From the NCBI GenBank assembly GCA_964587515.1, contig CAZPMO010000079.1, positions 1 through 21,292 on the forward strand: a stretch of 21,292 nt of DNA. The letters are read 5' to 3'. The notes under the pieces were generated by a model. It did no database searches. It was not told where the DNA came from and was given only the letters and a program-made list of their open reading frames with translations. This document shows, piece after piece, positions 14,511 to 21,292 of this stretch. Source of the DNA: CAZPMO01 sp964587515. GTDB lineage: Bacteria > Pseudomonadota > Alphaproteobacteria > MPNO01. A program made the position numbers and the translations under genes. The stretch's first letter is position 1; each line of letters opens with the position of its first letter.

Positions 14511-16571
14511 TTAACGCCTGATCGGGCGCACGTCGACGGCGCGGACGCCTTCGCCGTCGGCCAGCACGATCAGCGGGTTAAATTCGAGGTCGCTTAGATA
14601 ATCGCGGTGATCGAGATAAATCGCCGAGAGGGTGCATACCGCGCGGACCAGCGCGTCCACGTCGCGCGGCGGTCCGCCGCGAAACGGGCCCAACAGAGCC
14701 TTGCCGCGCAATTCATCGAGCATCTCGCGCACATCGTCCTCGACCACCGGCAACAGGCGGAACGAAACGTCGCCGAGCGCTTCGACGAATACGCCGCCGA
14801 GGCCAAGCACCATGAACGGTCCGAACTGCGGATCGTTGCGCACGCCCGCGATGATCTCGAGGCCGGAGACCATCTCCTGCACCAGGAAACCCGTAATCCC
14901 GACCCCGGAAATACGCGCTTCCATCGCTTCGGCCTCGGCGCGCACGCCGATCTCATCCAGCAGGTCGAGCGTAACGCCGCCGAGTTCCGTCTTGTGGCTC
15001 GCTTCGGCCGTGACGATTTTCAGAGCCACCGGAAAGCCGATCCGCGCGGCGGCCTCGGCGGCTTCCTCCGGCGTCGCGGCGAAGGCCTGGGCCGGCGGGG
15101 TCAGGCCTTGTTCGCTCAGCATGCGGTCGAACGCGCCACTTTCGAGATTGTCGACGCCGCCGGTCGCCGCGGTCATCGCGGTCACGCCGCGCCGCCGCCG
15201 GTCACTGTAATCGCCGAGCGCCTTCAGCGCGCGTACCGCCTCGGGCAGGCCCTGGAGAAAGGGAATACCGGTGGCGGACTGGAACGCGCGTCCGGCTTCG
15301 TTGATGTTCTGGGACATGCGGCCGTGGGCGATCACGGTCTTGCCGGTCGCCGCGACCTCGGCGAATGTCGCGGGGTCGGGCGCCGCATCGGCGGACGCCG
15401 GAAGCTGGCCCTGCATCGACATCAGATCGACGCCGGGGTCCTCGGCGATAATGCGGCATATGCTGGAGAATTTCGCGGGCTGGCTGGCCAGCCCGGCGCC
15501 GGTATCGAGCGGGTTATCGGGTTTCAGCCCGGGATCGAGCAGCGGCGCCAGCGCCTCGAGCGTCGCGGGCGCAAGCTCGGCGATGGGCAGTCCATGCTCG
15601 GCCGCGTAATCGAGGAACAACCCCTTTGCGCCGCCGGAATAGCCCGCCATGGCGACGCGCCGTCCCGCCGGCGCCCGGCCCGCCTGGAAGGCCAGCGCGG
15701 TCTCGATCATGTCGTCCAGCGAGGGGCAGCGAATGACGCCGTATTTGCGGCACATCGCGGAGATGACGTCGTCGTCGCCGGCCAGCGCGCCGGTATGGCT
15801 CTGGGTCGCGGCCTGGCCTCGTTCACTGGCGCCGACTTTCAGCATCAGAATCGGCTTGCCGGCGGCGAGCGCCTTCTCGGCCGCCGCCATGAATGCCTCG
15901 GGTCGGCGAATCCCCTCGACCATGCAGACGATCAACCGTGTCTCCTGGTCCTCGACCATGAAGTTGATGTAATCGGCGAGATCGAGATCAAGCTCGTTGC
16001 CGCTGGATACCGCATAGGAAAACCCAAGCCCTCGCACGGCGGCCTGGCTCAACCAGTACTGAAACGTCCCGCCCGACTGGAACACCACGCCAACCGGTCC
16101 GGCGGGCAGGCCGCGCACCCGCGCCGCGGGATAAAACAGAAGGTTTTCTCGGAATGAGACCGTGCCCATGCAGTTGGGACCGCACACCCTAAGTCCCTTG
16201 TCGCACAGCGCCCGCACCGTTTCGGCGCGCGCCGCGCCTTCCGGGTCTCCGCCCTCGCCGAAGCGCGCCGCGAATATAAGCGCCGTTTTCAGACCATGGG
16301 CGAGCCCGTCCTCCAGCACGCCGGTCATGGCTTCCGCCGGTACGATGCTCAGCGCCAGATCGATCGGTTCCGGCAGCGCGGCAAAATCCGGATAGACCTT
16401 TTGTTCCCAAAGCGCCTCCCGGCGGGGGTTTATAAGATAGACCCGGGCGGGAAATCCGGCATGTTCCAGATTTTGGAATATGGCCCGGGGCCAACCCGCG
16501 CCGCCGGTCTCCGAGGCACCGACGATGGCGACCGTTCGCGGCCTGAAAAGCGCTTCGACGCTGCGGAACAA
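14511..16571 (-). CDS. Acetate--CoA ligase family protein (ADP-forming acyl-CoA synthetase, fused subunits)
   Basis: Makes acyl-CoA with ATP, releasing ADP, through phosphohistidine steps, or runs in reverse to make ATP. Seen: 686 residues. CoA-binding Rossmann domain at about 5-130 (TVAIVGASETGGAGWPRA). Succinyl-CoA-ligase-like domains at about 155-450 contain His259 in SHTGALAG, the place of the alpha-subunit phosphohistidine. An ATP-grasp domain from about 475 has IGFPVALKI and His526 in ASHKTELGGV, the place of the beta-subunit histidine. So alpha and beta are fused, as in many bacterial members. No GNAT domain is attached. The TTG start at 16571 has AGGG upstream; no better start is visible. 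First gene of the minus-strand acyl-CoA block. Substrate unknown. Confidence 0.9.
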   Translation of the reverse strand: MFRSVEALFRPRTVAIVGASETGGAGWPRAIFQNLEHAGFPARVYLINPRREALWEQKVYPDFAALPEPIDLALSIVPAEAMTGVLEDGLAHGLKTALIFAARFGEGGDPEGAARAETVRALCDKGLRVCGPNCMGTVSFRENLLFYPAARVRGLPAGPVGVVFQSGGTFQYWLSQAAVRGLGFSYAVSSGNELDLDLADYINFMVEDQETRLIVCMVEGIRRPEAFMAAAEKALAAGKPILMLKVGASERGQAATQSHTGALAGDDDVISAMCRKYGVIRCPSLDDMIETALAFQAGRAPAGRRVAMAGYSGGAKGLFLDYAAEHGLPIAELAPATLEALAPLLDPGLKPDNPLDTGAGLASQPAKFSSICRIIAEDPGVDLMSMQGQLPASADAAPDPATFAEVAATGKTVIAHGRMSQNINEAGRAFQSATGIPFLQGLPEAVRALKALGDYSDRRRRGVTAMTAATGGVDNLESGAFDRMLSEQGLTPPAQAFAATPEEAAEAAARIGFPVALKIVTAEASHKTELGGVTLDLLDEIGVRAEAEAMEARISGVGITGFLVQEMVSGLEIIAGVRNDPQFGPFMVLGLGGVFVEALGDVSFRLLPVVEDDVREMLDELRGKALLGPFRGGPPRDVDALVRAVCTLSAIYLDHRDYLSDLEFNPLIVLADGEGVRAVDVRPIRR

Positions 16572-16736
16572 TTGACGATCCCTATTGTTATTGTCGCGGC
16601 ACCCGCCCCGGGGCGAAGTATCGTCCGCGGGTCACCGCAGCGTCAAGCAGACCCTCCGGAAATTCAGCAATTCCACCCCGTTCGGGACGTTTCTCGAAAC
16701 TTTATCTTAAATCCCGCGAAATAGGATCGGAGCCGC

Positions 16737-16754
16737 TTGACAGCCTGAGTCAGG
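16737..16754 (+). promoter_or_regulatory. Possible promoter/operator upstream of the M23 peptidase gene
   Basis: A perfect TTGACA at 16737-16742 is followed at once by the palindrome CCTGAGTCAGG (16744-16754), which would lie in the promoter spacer as an operator could. The expected -10 place (about 16760-16765, CATCGT) is poor, so this is a weak call. The 252-base divergent gap 16572-16823 otherwise shows nothing recognisable. Confidence 0.25.
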
Positions 16755-16823
16755 TTCTTCATCGTCTCACCCGCGTTCGAGTTGGTTCTAATCATCGTGT
16801 TTTCATTAGTCGTTCAATTCAAA

Positions 16824-18176
16824 ATGGCGTCTGGGACGAAAATCGTGGAAATCTGGAACGGGGGGGCGACGGGGCCACGCCGCGCGGGCATACGTATCGC
16901 CGTAATCGCCGGAATTTGCCTTCTTGGAACGGCAATCGTTCTTACGCATTCCCTGCCGACCCTCGCCGAAAGCGATACCCCTTCGGCGGAGACCAATGTC
17001 GCCATGCTGGGCGCCGGGCCGTCGCCCGGTCTGAAGCGCTATGTCGAGCGGGTTCTCAAGGTTCGCAAGGGCGACACGCTGATGCGGATGATGGTCAAGG
17101 CGGGCGTGTCCCGGAGCCAGGCCCATGCCGCGATCAAGGCCTTGCGCAAGGTTTATGATCCGCGTGGCATTCTTCCCGGCCAGAATATCACGCTGAGCTA
17201 TGACCTGTCGGGCGCCAGGCCGGGCCGGAAATCGCGAGATCCACTGCTTCAGCGGATCAGTATCGCACCGGGTCCGGAACTCAGCGTTCTGGTGGAACGC
17301 AACGACACCAACGGCTTCACCGCGCTGGAAGTACGACCCGATCTGCGGCGCCGTGAAATTCGCGTTCGCGGCGTTATCCGTTCAAGCCTCTATCACGCGG
17401 GTATAGGATCCGGTTTGCCCCGCGCCGTGCTGGCCGATCTGATCCGCATGTATAGCTGGGATGTCGATTTTCAGCGCGACTTGCAGCCGGGCGATACGTT
17501 CGAGCTTGTTTTCGAGCGCCACGAGACGCTCTCGGGTCGTGCCGTACGCGATGGCGATATTCTTTATAGCGCCCTGGTCCTGGGCGGAAAAAAGCGGGCC
17601 TATTACCGCTTCGAGTACGCCGATGGATCGCTTGATTATTTCGACGAGGATGGGCAGAGCGCCCGTAAACCGCTGTTGCGTACGCCGATCGACGGCGCGC
17701 GGTTGTCGTCGCGCTACGGAAAACGCCGCCATCCGATACTCGGCTATACGCGCATGCATCGGGGCGTGGACTTCGCCGCGGCGCGCGGGACGCCCATCTA
17801 CGCGGCCGGCGACGGCGTCATCGTCTATCGCGGCCGCAACGGGTCATACGGCAAATATATTCGAATACGTCACAATTCGACTTACACTACGGCCTATGGT
17901 CACCTGAAGGCCTATCGCCGCGGGCTGAAACGGGGATCGCGCGTAAAACAGGGGCAGATTATCGGTTATGTCGGCACGACCGGCCTGTCGTCCGGCCCGC
18001 ATCTGCACTACGAAGTTTTGGTCGGCAAACGCCAGACCAACCCGCTGCGCCTGAAGATGCCGTCGGGGCGCAAGCTCACCGGCAAGAGCCTCAAGATTTT
18101 CCAGTCGGCGCGCGCGAAGCTCGACGGCCGGCTCGGCGACGTTCCGCTCCAGACCGTCTCAATCCGAAGCAATTAA
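16824..18176 (+). CDS. M23 family metallopeptidase with N-terminal membrane anchor and LysM-like region
   Basis: Zinc endopeptidase of the lysostaphin/MepM type, predicted to cut peptidoglycan cross-links in the periplasm. Seen: 450 residues from ATG 16824. One hydrophobic helix at about 22-44 serves as anchor or signal. A LysM/OapA-like segment is at about 75-127 (VRKGDTLMRMMVKAGVSRSQ through LPGQNITLSYD). The peptidase domain at about 286-410 has zinc ligands His312 and Asp316 (HRGVDFA) and His395, with catalytic His393 in HLHYEV; YGHLKAY is also present. The active site looks intact. The start is uncertain: TTG 16782 and GTG 16797 are in frame and none has a clear ribosome site. Its TAA overlaps the stop of the convergent kinase. 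Confidence 0.92.
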   Translation: MASGTKIVEIWNGGATGPRRAGIRIAVIAGICLLGTAIVLTHSLPTLAESDTPSAETNVAMLGAGPSPGLKRYVERVLKVRKGDTLMRMMVKAGVSRSQAHAAIKALRKVYDPRGILPGQNITLSYDLSGARPGRKSRDPLLQRISIAPGPELSVLVERNDTNGFTALEVRPDLRRREIRVRGVIRSSLYHAGIGSGLPRAVLADLIRMYSWDVDFQRDLQPGDTFELVFERHETLSGRAVRDGDILYSALVLGGKKRAYYRFEYADGSLDYFDEDGQSARKPLLRTPIDGARLSSRYGKRRHPILGYTRMHRGVDFAAARGTPIYAAGDGVIVYRGRNGSYGKYIRIRHNSTYTTAYGHLKAYRRGLKRGSRVKQGQIIGYVGTTGLSSGPHLHYEVLVGKRQTNPLRLKMPSGRKLTGKSLKIFQSARAKLDGRLGDVPLQTVSIRSN

Positions 18177-19237
18177 TCGCCGCGCGCCTTTTCGTCGCCC
18201 GGCAGATAAATCTTGAAGGTCGAGCCCACGCCGGCCTCGCTCTCGATGGTCAGGCCGCCGCCCGACTGATGGGCGAAGCCATGCACCATGCTGAGGCCGA
18301 GCCCCACGCCCTGTCCCACGTCCTTGGTCGTGTAAAATGGCTCGATCGCGCGTTTCGACACCTCGGGCGTCATGCCGGTCCCGGTGTCGGTCACCGATAA
18401 AACGACATAGGCACCGTTTCTGATACCGTCTTCCACTTCAAGAACGCTACGGTCGAGCACCGCATTCGCGGTGCTGATCGTGAGTCTGCCCCCTTCCGGC
18501 ATGGCGTCGCGCGCGTTGGTCGCCAGGTTAGCCAAGGCGACTTCCATCTGGGCCCGATCGATCTCGACGGGCCTTAAATCCCCGGCCAGATTGCAAACCA
18601 ATCGAACGGTTTCTCCCAGCGTATTGCCCATTATCGTCAGGTTTTCCGATACCAGTGCGTTAAGGTCGGCGCGGCGCGGCGCCAGGGTCTGGCACCTGGC
18701 ATAGGCGAGCAGGCGTGAGGTAAGCTCGGCGCCCCGCCAGGCCGCTTTCTCCGCCGCCATGACATGTTTGTCATGGCGGTCGGGAGTGATTTCCCGGTCG
18801 TGGAGTATTTCGAGATTGCCGATCACCGCCATCAGCATATTGTTGAATTCGTGCGCGATGCCGCTGGCCAGCTGGCCCACCGCTTCCAGCCTCTGGGAAC
18901 TGATGAACTGTTCCTGGCGCTCGCTGCGTTGCGTGACGTCCTCAATCACCGCGATGTAGTATTTCGGGTTATCTTGGGCGTCGCGGACCAGCGACAGGGT
19001 GAGATTGCCTTGAATTAAGCTTCCGTCGGCGTGGACGAATCGGGCTTCCTCCTGGGCGAATGGCGATTCGTTCGCAAGCACGCGCGCCAGCAGGTCGCCG
19101 ACACGCTCGACGTCGTCGAGGTGGACGATATTAACGAGCGACTGTCCTTCCAGACGCTTGGCCGTCTGGCCGATGATGGCGGAGAACCTTTGGTTTACCC
19201 GATAGAACTGCCCGTTCGGCCCCAGTCTCACGTGCAA
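18173..19237 (-). CDS. PAS sensor histidine kinase, cytoplasmic part of a split gene
   Basis: Two-component sensor kinase core. Seen: 354 residues from a TTG at 19237. PAS domain at about 1-105, starting abruptly at LHVRLGPNGQFYRVNQRF and so missing its first helix/strand. HisKA follows with phospho-acceptor His129 in GIAHEFNNMLMAVIGNLE. HATPase_c has N box NLATNARDAM (237-246), G1 DTGTGM (284-289), F box EPFYTTK and G2 GQGVGLGLSM (308-317). No receiver domain follows. The catalytic core is intact. However, this frame is continuous with the membrane-anchor reading frame just upstream except for one TAG at 19250-19252, so the TTG is probably not a natural start. I read the whole as one kinase gene broken by a stop. 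The cognate regulator is not in the window. Confidence 0.85.
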   Translation of the reverse strand: MHVRLGPNGQFYRVNQRFSAIIGQTAKRLEGQSLVNIVHLDDVERVGDLLARVLANESPFAQEEARFVHADGSLIQGNLTLSLVRDAQDNPKYYIAVIEDVTQRSERQEQFISSQRLEAVGQLASGIAHEFNNMLMAVIGNLEILHDREITPDRHDKHVMAAEKAAWRGAELTSRLLAYARCQTLAPRRADLNALVSENLTIMGNTLGETVRLVCNLAGDLRPVEIDRAQMEVALANLATNARDAMPEGGRLTISTANAVLDRSVLEVEDGIRNGAYVVLSVTDTGTGMTPEVSKRAIEPFYTTKDVGQGVGLGLSMVHGFAHQSGGGLTIESEAGVGSTFKIYLPGDEKARGD

Positions 19238-19249
19238 CGCGACCGAATG

Positions 19250-19465
19250 CTACGGGTTTGATGAATAAGGCGGGCTCAGTATGTAATTGAAAACCAGCAG
19301 CGTAGCGGCCAATACCCCCGCAAGGCCAATCCCAACCTCGAAAACGAAAGTCGGACGTTCCGTGAAAAGGGCATAAATATCGTCGGCGTGGGCCGGCGAC
19401 ACAGGCGATAGCAGCACCAGCCCACCGGCCAGAATGCCACGGCCCGACGGGATCGGAATCCACAC
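19250..19465 (-). pseudogene. N-terminal membrane-anchor fragment of the split sensor kinase
   Basis: Seen: 71 codons from GTG 19465 (GGGGA five bases upstream) to TAG at 19250; the frame is open back to a TTG at 19534. The product has a hydrophobic stretch GILAGGLVLLSPVSPAHA that looks like a signal peptide with cleavage after AHA, then a second helix FVFEVGIGLAGVLAATLLVF. This is the normal front end of a membrane kinase. After the TAG the same frame continues HSVA and then directly into the PAS domain of the next entry. The usual coiled linker and PAS N-terminus of about 20-30 residues are missing too. Either the allele is damaged (stop plus deletion), or there is a sequence error, or the two parts are made separately. 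Confidence 0.6.
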
Positions 19466-19572
19466 CGCGTTCCCCGATATCGGAGCGGCGACGTATTGCG
19501 GGCCGCTATCGCGATTTATCGTTTGAGTACCCAACTAAAGAGCCTATCCAATCTACATCATAAAGAATAGGT

Positions 19573-19588
19573 GTTAACATTTAATTAA
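19573..19588 (-). promoter_or_regulatory. Possible CtrA-type binding site
   Basis: On the minus strand the bases read TTAATTAAATGTTAAC, which fits the CtrA full-site pattern TTAA-N7-TTAAC exactly. It lies about 108 bases upstream of the GTG start of the kinase. CtrA is the alphaproteobacterial master regulator of cell cycle and motility genes. The surrounding 80 bases are very AT-rich, so chance occurrence is a real possibility. Confidence 0.35.
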
Positions 19589-19605
19589 TTGGTTAATAAA
19601 CCTTT

Positions 19606-19655
19606 AAAAAATTAATGGAATTCGCCGGGCGGCGGGATTTGCGCCGCCCGGCGAA
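19606..19655 (-). terminator. Rho-independent terminator of clpB
   Basis: A perfect 14-bp stem (19621-19634 with 19642-19655, GC-rich) with a 7-base loop lies 16 bases after the clpB stop. Read on the minus strand it is followed, nine bases later, by a run of six U (19606-19611) within AT-rich sequence. The somewhat displaced U-run is the only weakness. Confidence 0.8.
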
Positions 19656-19671
19656 ATCGCTGTCCCGGAAC

Positions 19672-21292
19672 TTATTCCGCGGCGATCGCGCGGGTTTCGA
19701 CCCCGTTGATGACCAGCCCGCCGCCGGCCGCGCCCACACGAACCGTTTCGTCGTCGGCAAGCCGGCCTTCGAGGATCATGGTGGCCAACGGGTTCTGCAA
19801 TTCGCGCTGGATCACGCGTTTCAGCGGGCGCGCGCCATAGACCGGGTCATAGCCTTGTTCGGCGAGCCATTCCTTGGCGGCCCCGTCGACCTCCAGCGCG
19901 ATCTTGCGATCGGCCAGCATGTCGTGCAAATGACTGAGCTGGATATCGACGATCGCCGTCATGTGCGCCCGCGTCAGCTGGTGGAACATCAGGATTTCAT
20001 CCAGCCGGTTCAGGAACTCCGGTCGGAACGCGGCGCGCACCACCTCCATCACTTTGTCGCGCACGTCGGTCGAATCGACGCCTTCCGGCTGAACCGCCAT
20101 GATGTCGCTGCCGAGATTGGACGTCAGCACGATCAAGGTGTTGCGGAAATCGACGTGGCGGCCGTGCCCGTCGGTCAGGCGGCCGTCGTCGAGCACCTGC
20201 AACAATATGTTGAACACGTCGGGGTGGGCCTTCTCGACCTCGTCGAACAGGATCACCTGATAGGGCCGGCGCCGCACCGCCTCGGTCAGTTCGCCGCCTT
20301 CGTCGTAGCCCACATAGCCGGGCGGTGCGCCGATCAGCCGCGCCACGGAATGCTTTTCCATATATTCCGACATGTCGATGCGCTGCATGGCGGTTTCGTC
20401 GTCGAACAGGAATTCCGCCAGCGCCTTGGTCAGCTCGGTCTTGCCGACGCCGGTGGGGCCCAGGAACATGAACGAGCCCAGCGGCCGGTTGGGGTCCTGC
20501 AGCCCGGTGCGGGCGCGGCGGACGGCGTTGGAGATCGCCGAGACCGCGTCTTCCTGGCCGCTCACCCGGGCGCCCAGCGCGTCTTCCATGTGCAGCAGCT
20601 TGTCACGCTCGCCTTCCAGCATGCGGTCGACCGGTACGCCGGTCCAGCGCGACACCACCGCCGCGATATCCGCGTCGGTGACTTCCTCGTTCAGCATCTG
20701 GGTCTCTTCCGCGTTCGCGGAATCCGCGAGTTGGCGCTCGAGATCGGGGATGATGCCGTAGGCAAGTTCGCCGGCGCGGGCGAGGTCGCCCTCGCGCTGG
20801 ACGCGTTCAAGCTCGCCGCGCGCCTGATCGAGCTGCTCGTTGACCTTGTGCGAACCCGCGATCTTCTGTTTCTCCGACTGCCAGACCGAGGTGAGCGCCG
20901 CCGATTTCTCCTCAAGATCGGCAAGCTCTGTTTCGAGCCTTTCGAGGCGATCCTTGGAGGCTTGATCATTTTCCTTTTTCAGCGCCTCGCGCTCGATTTT
21001 GAGCTGAATGATACGCCGGTCGAGCTCGTCGATTTCCTCGGGCTTGGAATCGACCTCCATGCGCAACCGCGACGAGGATTCGTCGATCAGATCGATTGCC
21101 TTGTCGGGCAGGAAACGGTCCGTGATGTAGCGGTTCGACAACACCGCGGCGGACACGATCGCCCCATCCGTGATGCGCACGCCGTGGTGGACCTCGTATT
21201 TCTCCTTCAGTCCGCGCAGGATCGAGACCGTATCCTCGACCGTGGGCTCGCCCACGAAAATCGACTGGAAACGGCGCGCCCGCGCGGCGTCC
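19672..21292 (-). CDS. clpB: ATP-dependent chaperone ClpB (5' end outside the window)
   Basis: Hexameric disaggregase that works with DnaK to pull proteins out of aggregates. Seen: about 539 codons, open at the right edge; the visible part begins near the end of the first AAA+ domain (DAARARRFQSIFVGEPTVED, then SNRYITDRFLPDKAIDLIDE). The coiled middle domain follows (about 75-195 of the visible part, SKPEEIDELDRRIIQLKIER onward), which marks ClpB rather than ClpA/ClpC. The second AAA+ domain has Walker A GPTGVGKT, Walker B ILFDEVEKAHPD, the pore loop GYVGYDEGG and the conserved FRPEFLNRLDE. The C-terminal domain is complete, ending at 19672. All motifs are intact. Heat-shock control would act at a promoter outside the window. 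A strong terminator follows. Confidence 0.97.
   Translation of the reverse strand, partial: DAARARRFQSIFVGEPTVEDTVSILRGLKEKYEVHHGVRITDGAIVSAAVLSNRYITDRFLPDKAIDLIDESSSRLRMEVDSKPEEIDELDRRIIQLKIEREALKKENDQASKDRLERLETELADLEEKSAALTSVWQSEKQKIAGSHKVNEQLDQARGELERVQREGDLARAGELAYGIIPDLERQLADSANAEETQMLNEEVTDADIAAVVSRWTGVPVDRMLEGERDKLLHMEDALGARVSGQEDAVSAISNAVRRARTGLQDPNRPLGSFMFLGPTGVGKTELTKALAEFLFDDETAMQRIDMSEYMEKHSVARLIGAPPGYVGYDEGGELTEAVRRRPYQVILFDEVEKAHPDVFNILLQVLDDGRLTDGHGRHVDFRNTLIVLTSNLGSDIMAVQPEGVDSTDVRDKVMEVVRAAFRPEFLNRLDEILMFHQLTRAHMTAIVDIQLSHLHDMLADRKIALEVDGAAKEWLAEQGYDPVYGARPLKRVIQRELQNPLATMILEGRLADDETVRVGAAGGGLVINGVETRAIAAE

Noticed and set aside
12320..14521. 733-codon open frame on the plus strand
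   Set aside because: It is antisense to the acyl-CoA dehydrogenase and binding-protein genes, which have clear family motifs and strong ribosome sites. Its translation has no recognisable domain; long antisense frames are expected at this GC content.
14607..16157. 516-codon open frame on the plus strand
   Set aside because: Antisense to the acyl-CoA synthetase gene, with low-complexity Arg/Gly/His-rich translation and no family features.

Overview
The window is a high-GC, tightly packed chromosomal segment from an alphaproteobacterium, most likely Rhodospirillales-like. The lineage call rests on the order ffs-dnaX-ybaB-recR, on the coaBC-dut and moeB-dsrE pairs, on alphaproteobacterial-style proteins (CheZ-like phosphatase, SH3-domain exported protein, M23 peptidase) and on a possible CtrA-type motif. 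It is an inference from gene content, not a tree. I saw no tRNA, rRNA 16S/23S/5S, CRISPR array, transposase, integrase or phage gene.

Layout. 1-808 (minus): 5' part of an NADH pyrophosphatase (nudC). 907-1005: the small SRP RNA gene. 1066-5467 (plus): a housekeeping run of dnaX, ybaB, recR, coaBC and dut, covering the clamp loader, nucleoid protein, recombination mediator, CoA synthesis and dUTP removal. 5479-6264 (minus): an orphan CheZ-like phosphatase. 6431-7625 (plus): a MoeB/ThiF-type E1-like enzyme followed one base later by a DsrE-like protein, a likely sulfur-handling pair. 7641-8630 (minus): a D-2-hydroxyacid dehydrogenase. 8733-9578 (plus): an exported tandem SH3 protein and a DUF1330 protein. 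9583-9686: a very strong inverted repeat. 9693-16571 (minus): four genes read as one block, an ADP-forming acyl-CoA synthetase, a solute-binding-fold protein without signal peptide, an acyl-CoA dehydrogenase and a SERCA-like Ca2+ P-type ATPase. 16824-18176 (plus): a membrane-anchored M23 peptidase. 18173-19465 (minus): a PAS histidine kinase split by an in-frame stop. 19672-21292 (minus): the C-terminal two thirds of clpB with its terminator.

The two most striking points are both in otherwise ordinary genes. First, dnaX reads as a normal, full-length, in-frame gene but lacks exactly the Walker A (P-loop) segment: the residues flanking the loop are joined directly, as if 27 bases had been removed. 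A clamp loader motor without a P-loop should not bind ATP, so this is either a sequence or assembly error, a damaged allele with a second dnaX elsewhere, or a truly unusual clamp loader. Second, the sensor kinase is interrupted by one TAG codon exactly between its membrane anchor and its PAS domain, and the linker there is also too short.

No wholly new multi-gene system is evident. The leads I would follow are the P-loop-less dnaX, the split kinase, the long palindrome at 9583-9686 as a possible dispersed element, and the acyl-CoA block with its signal-less binding protein.
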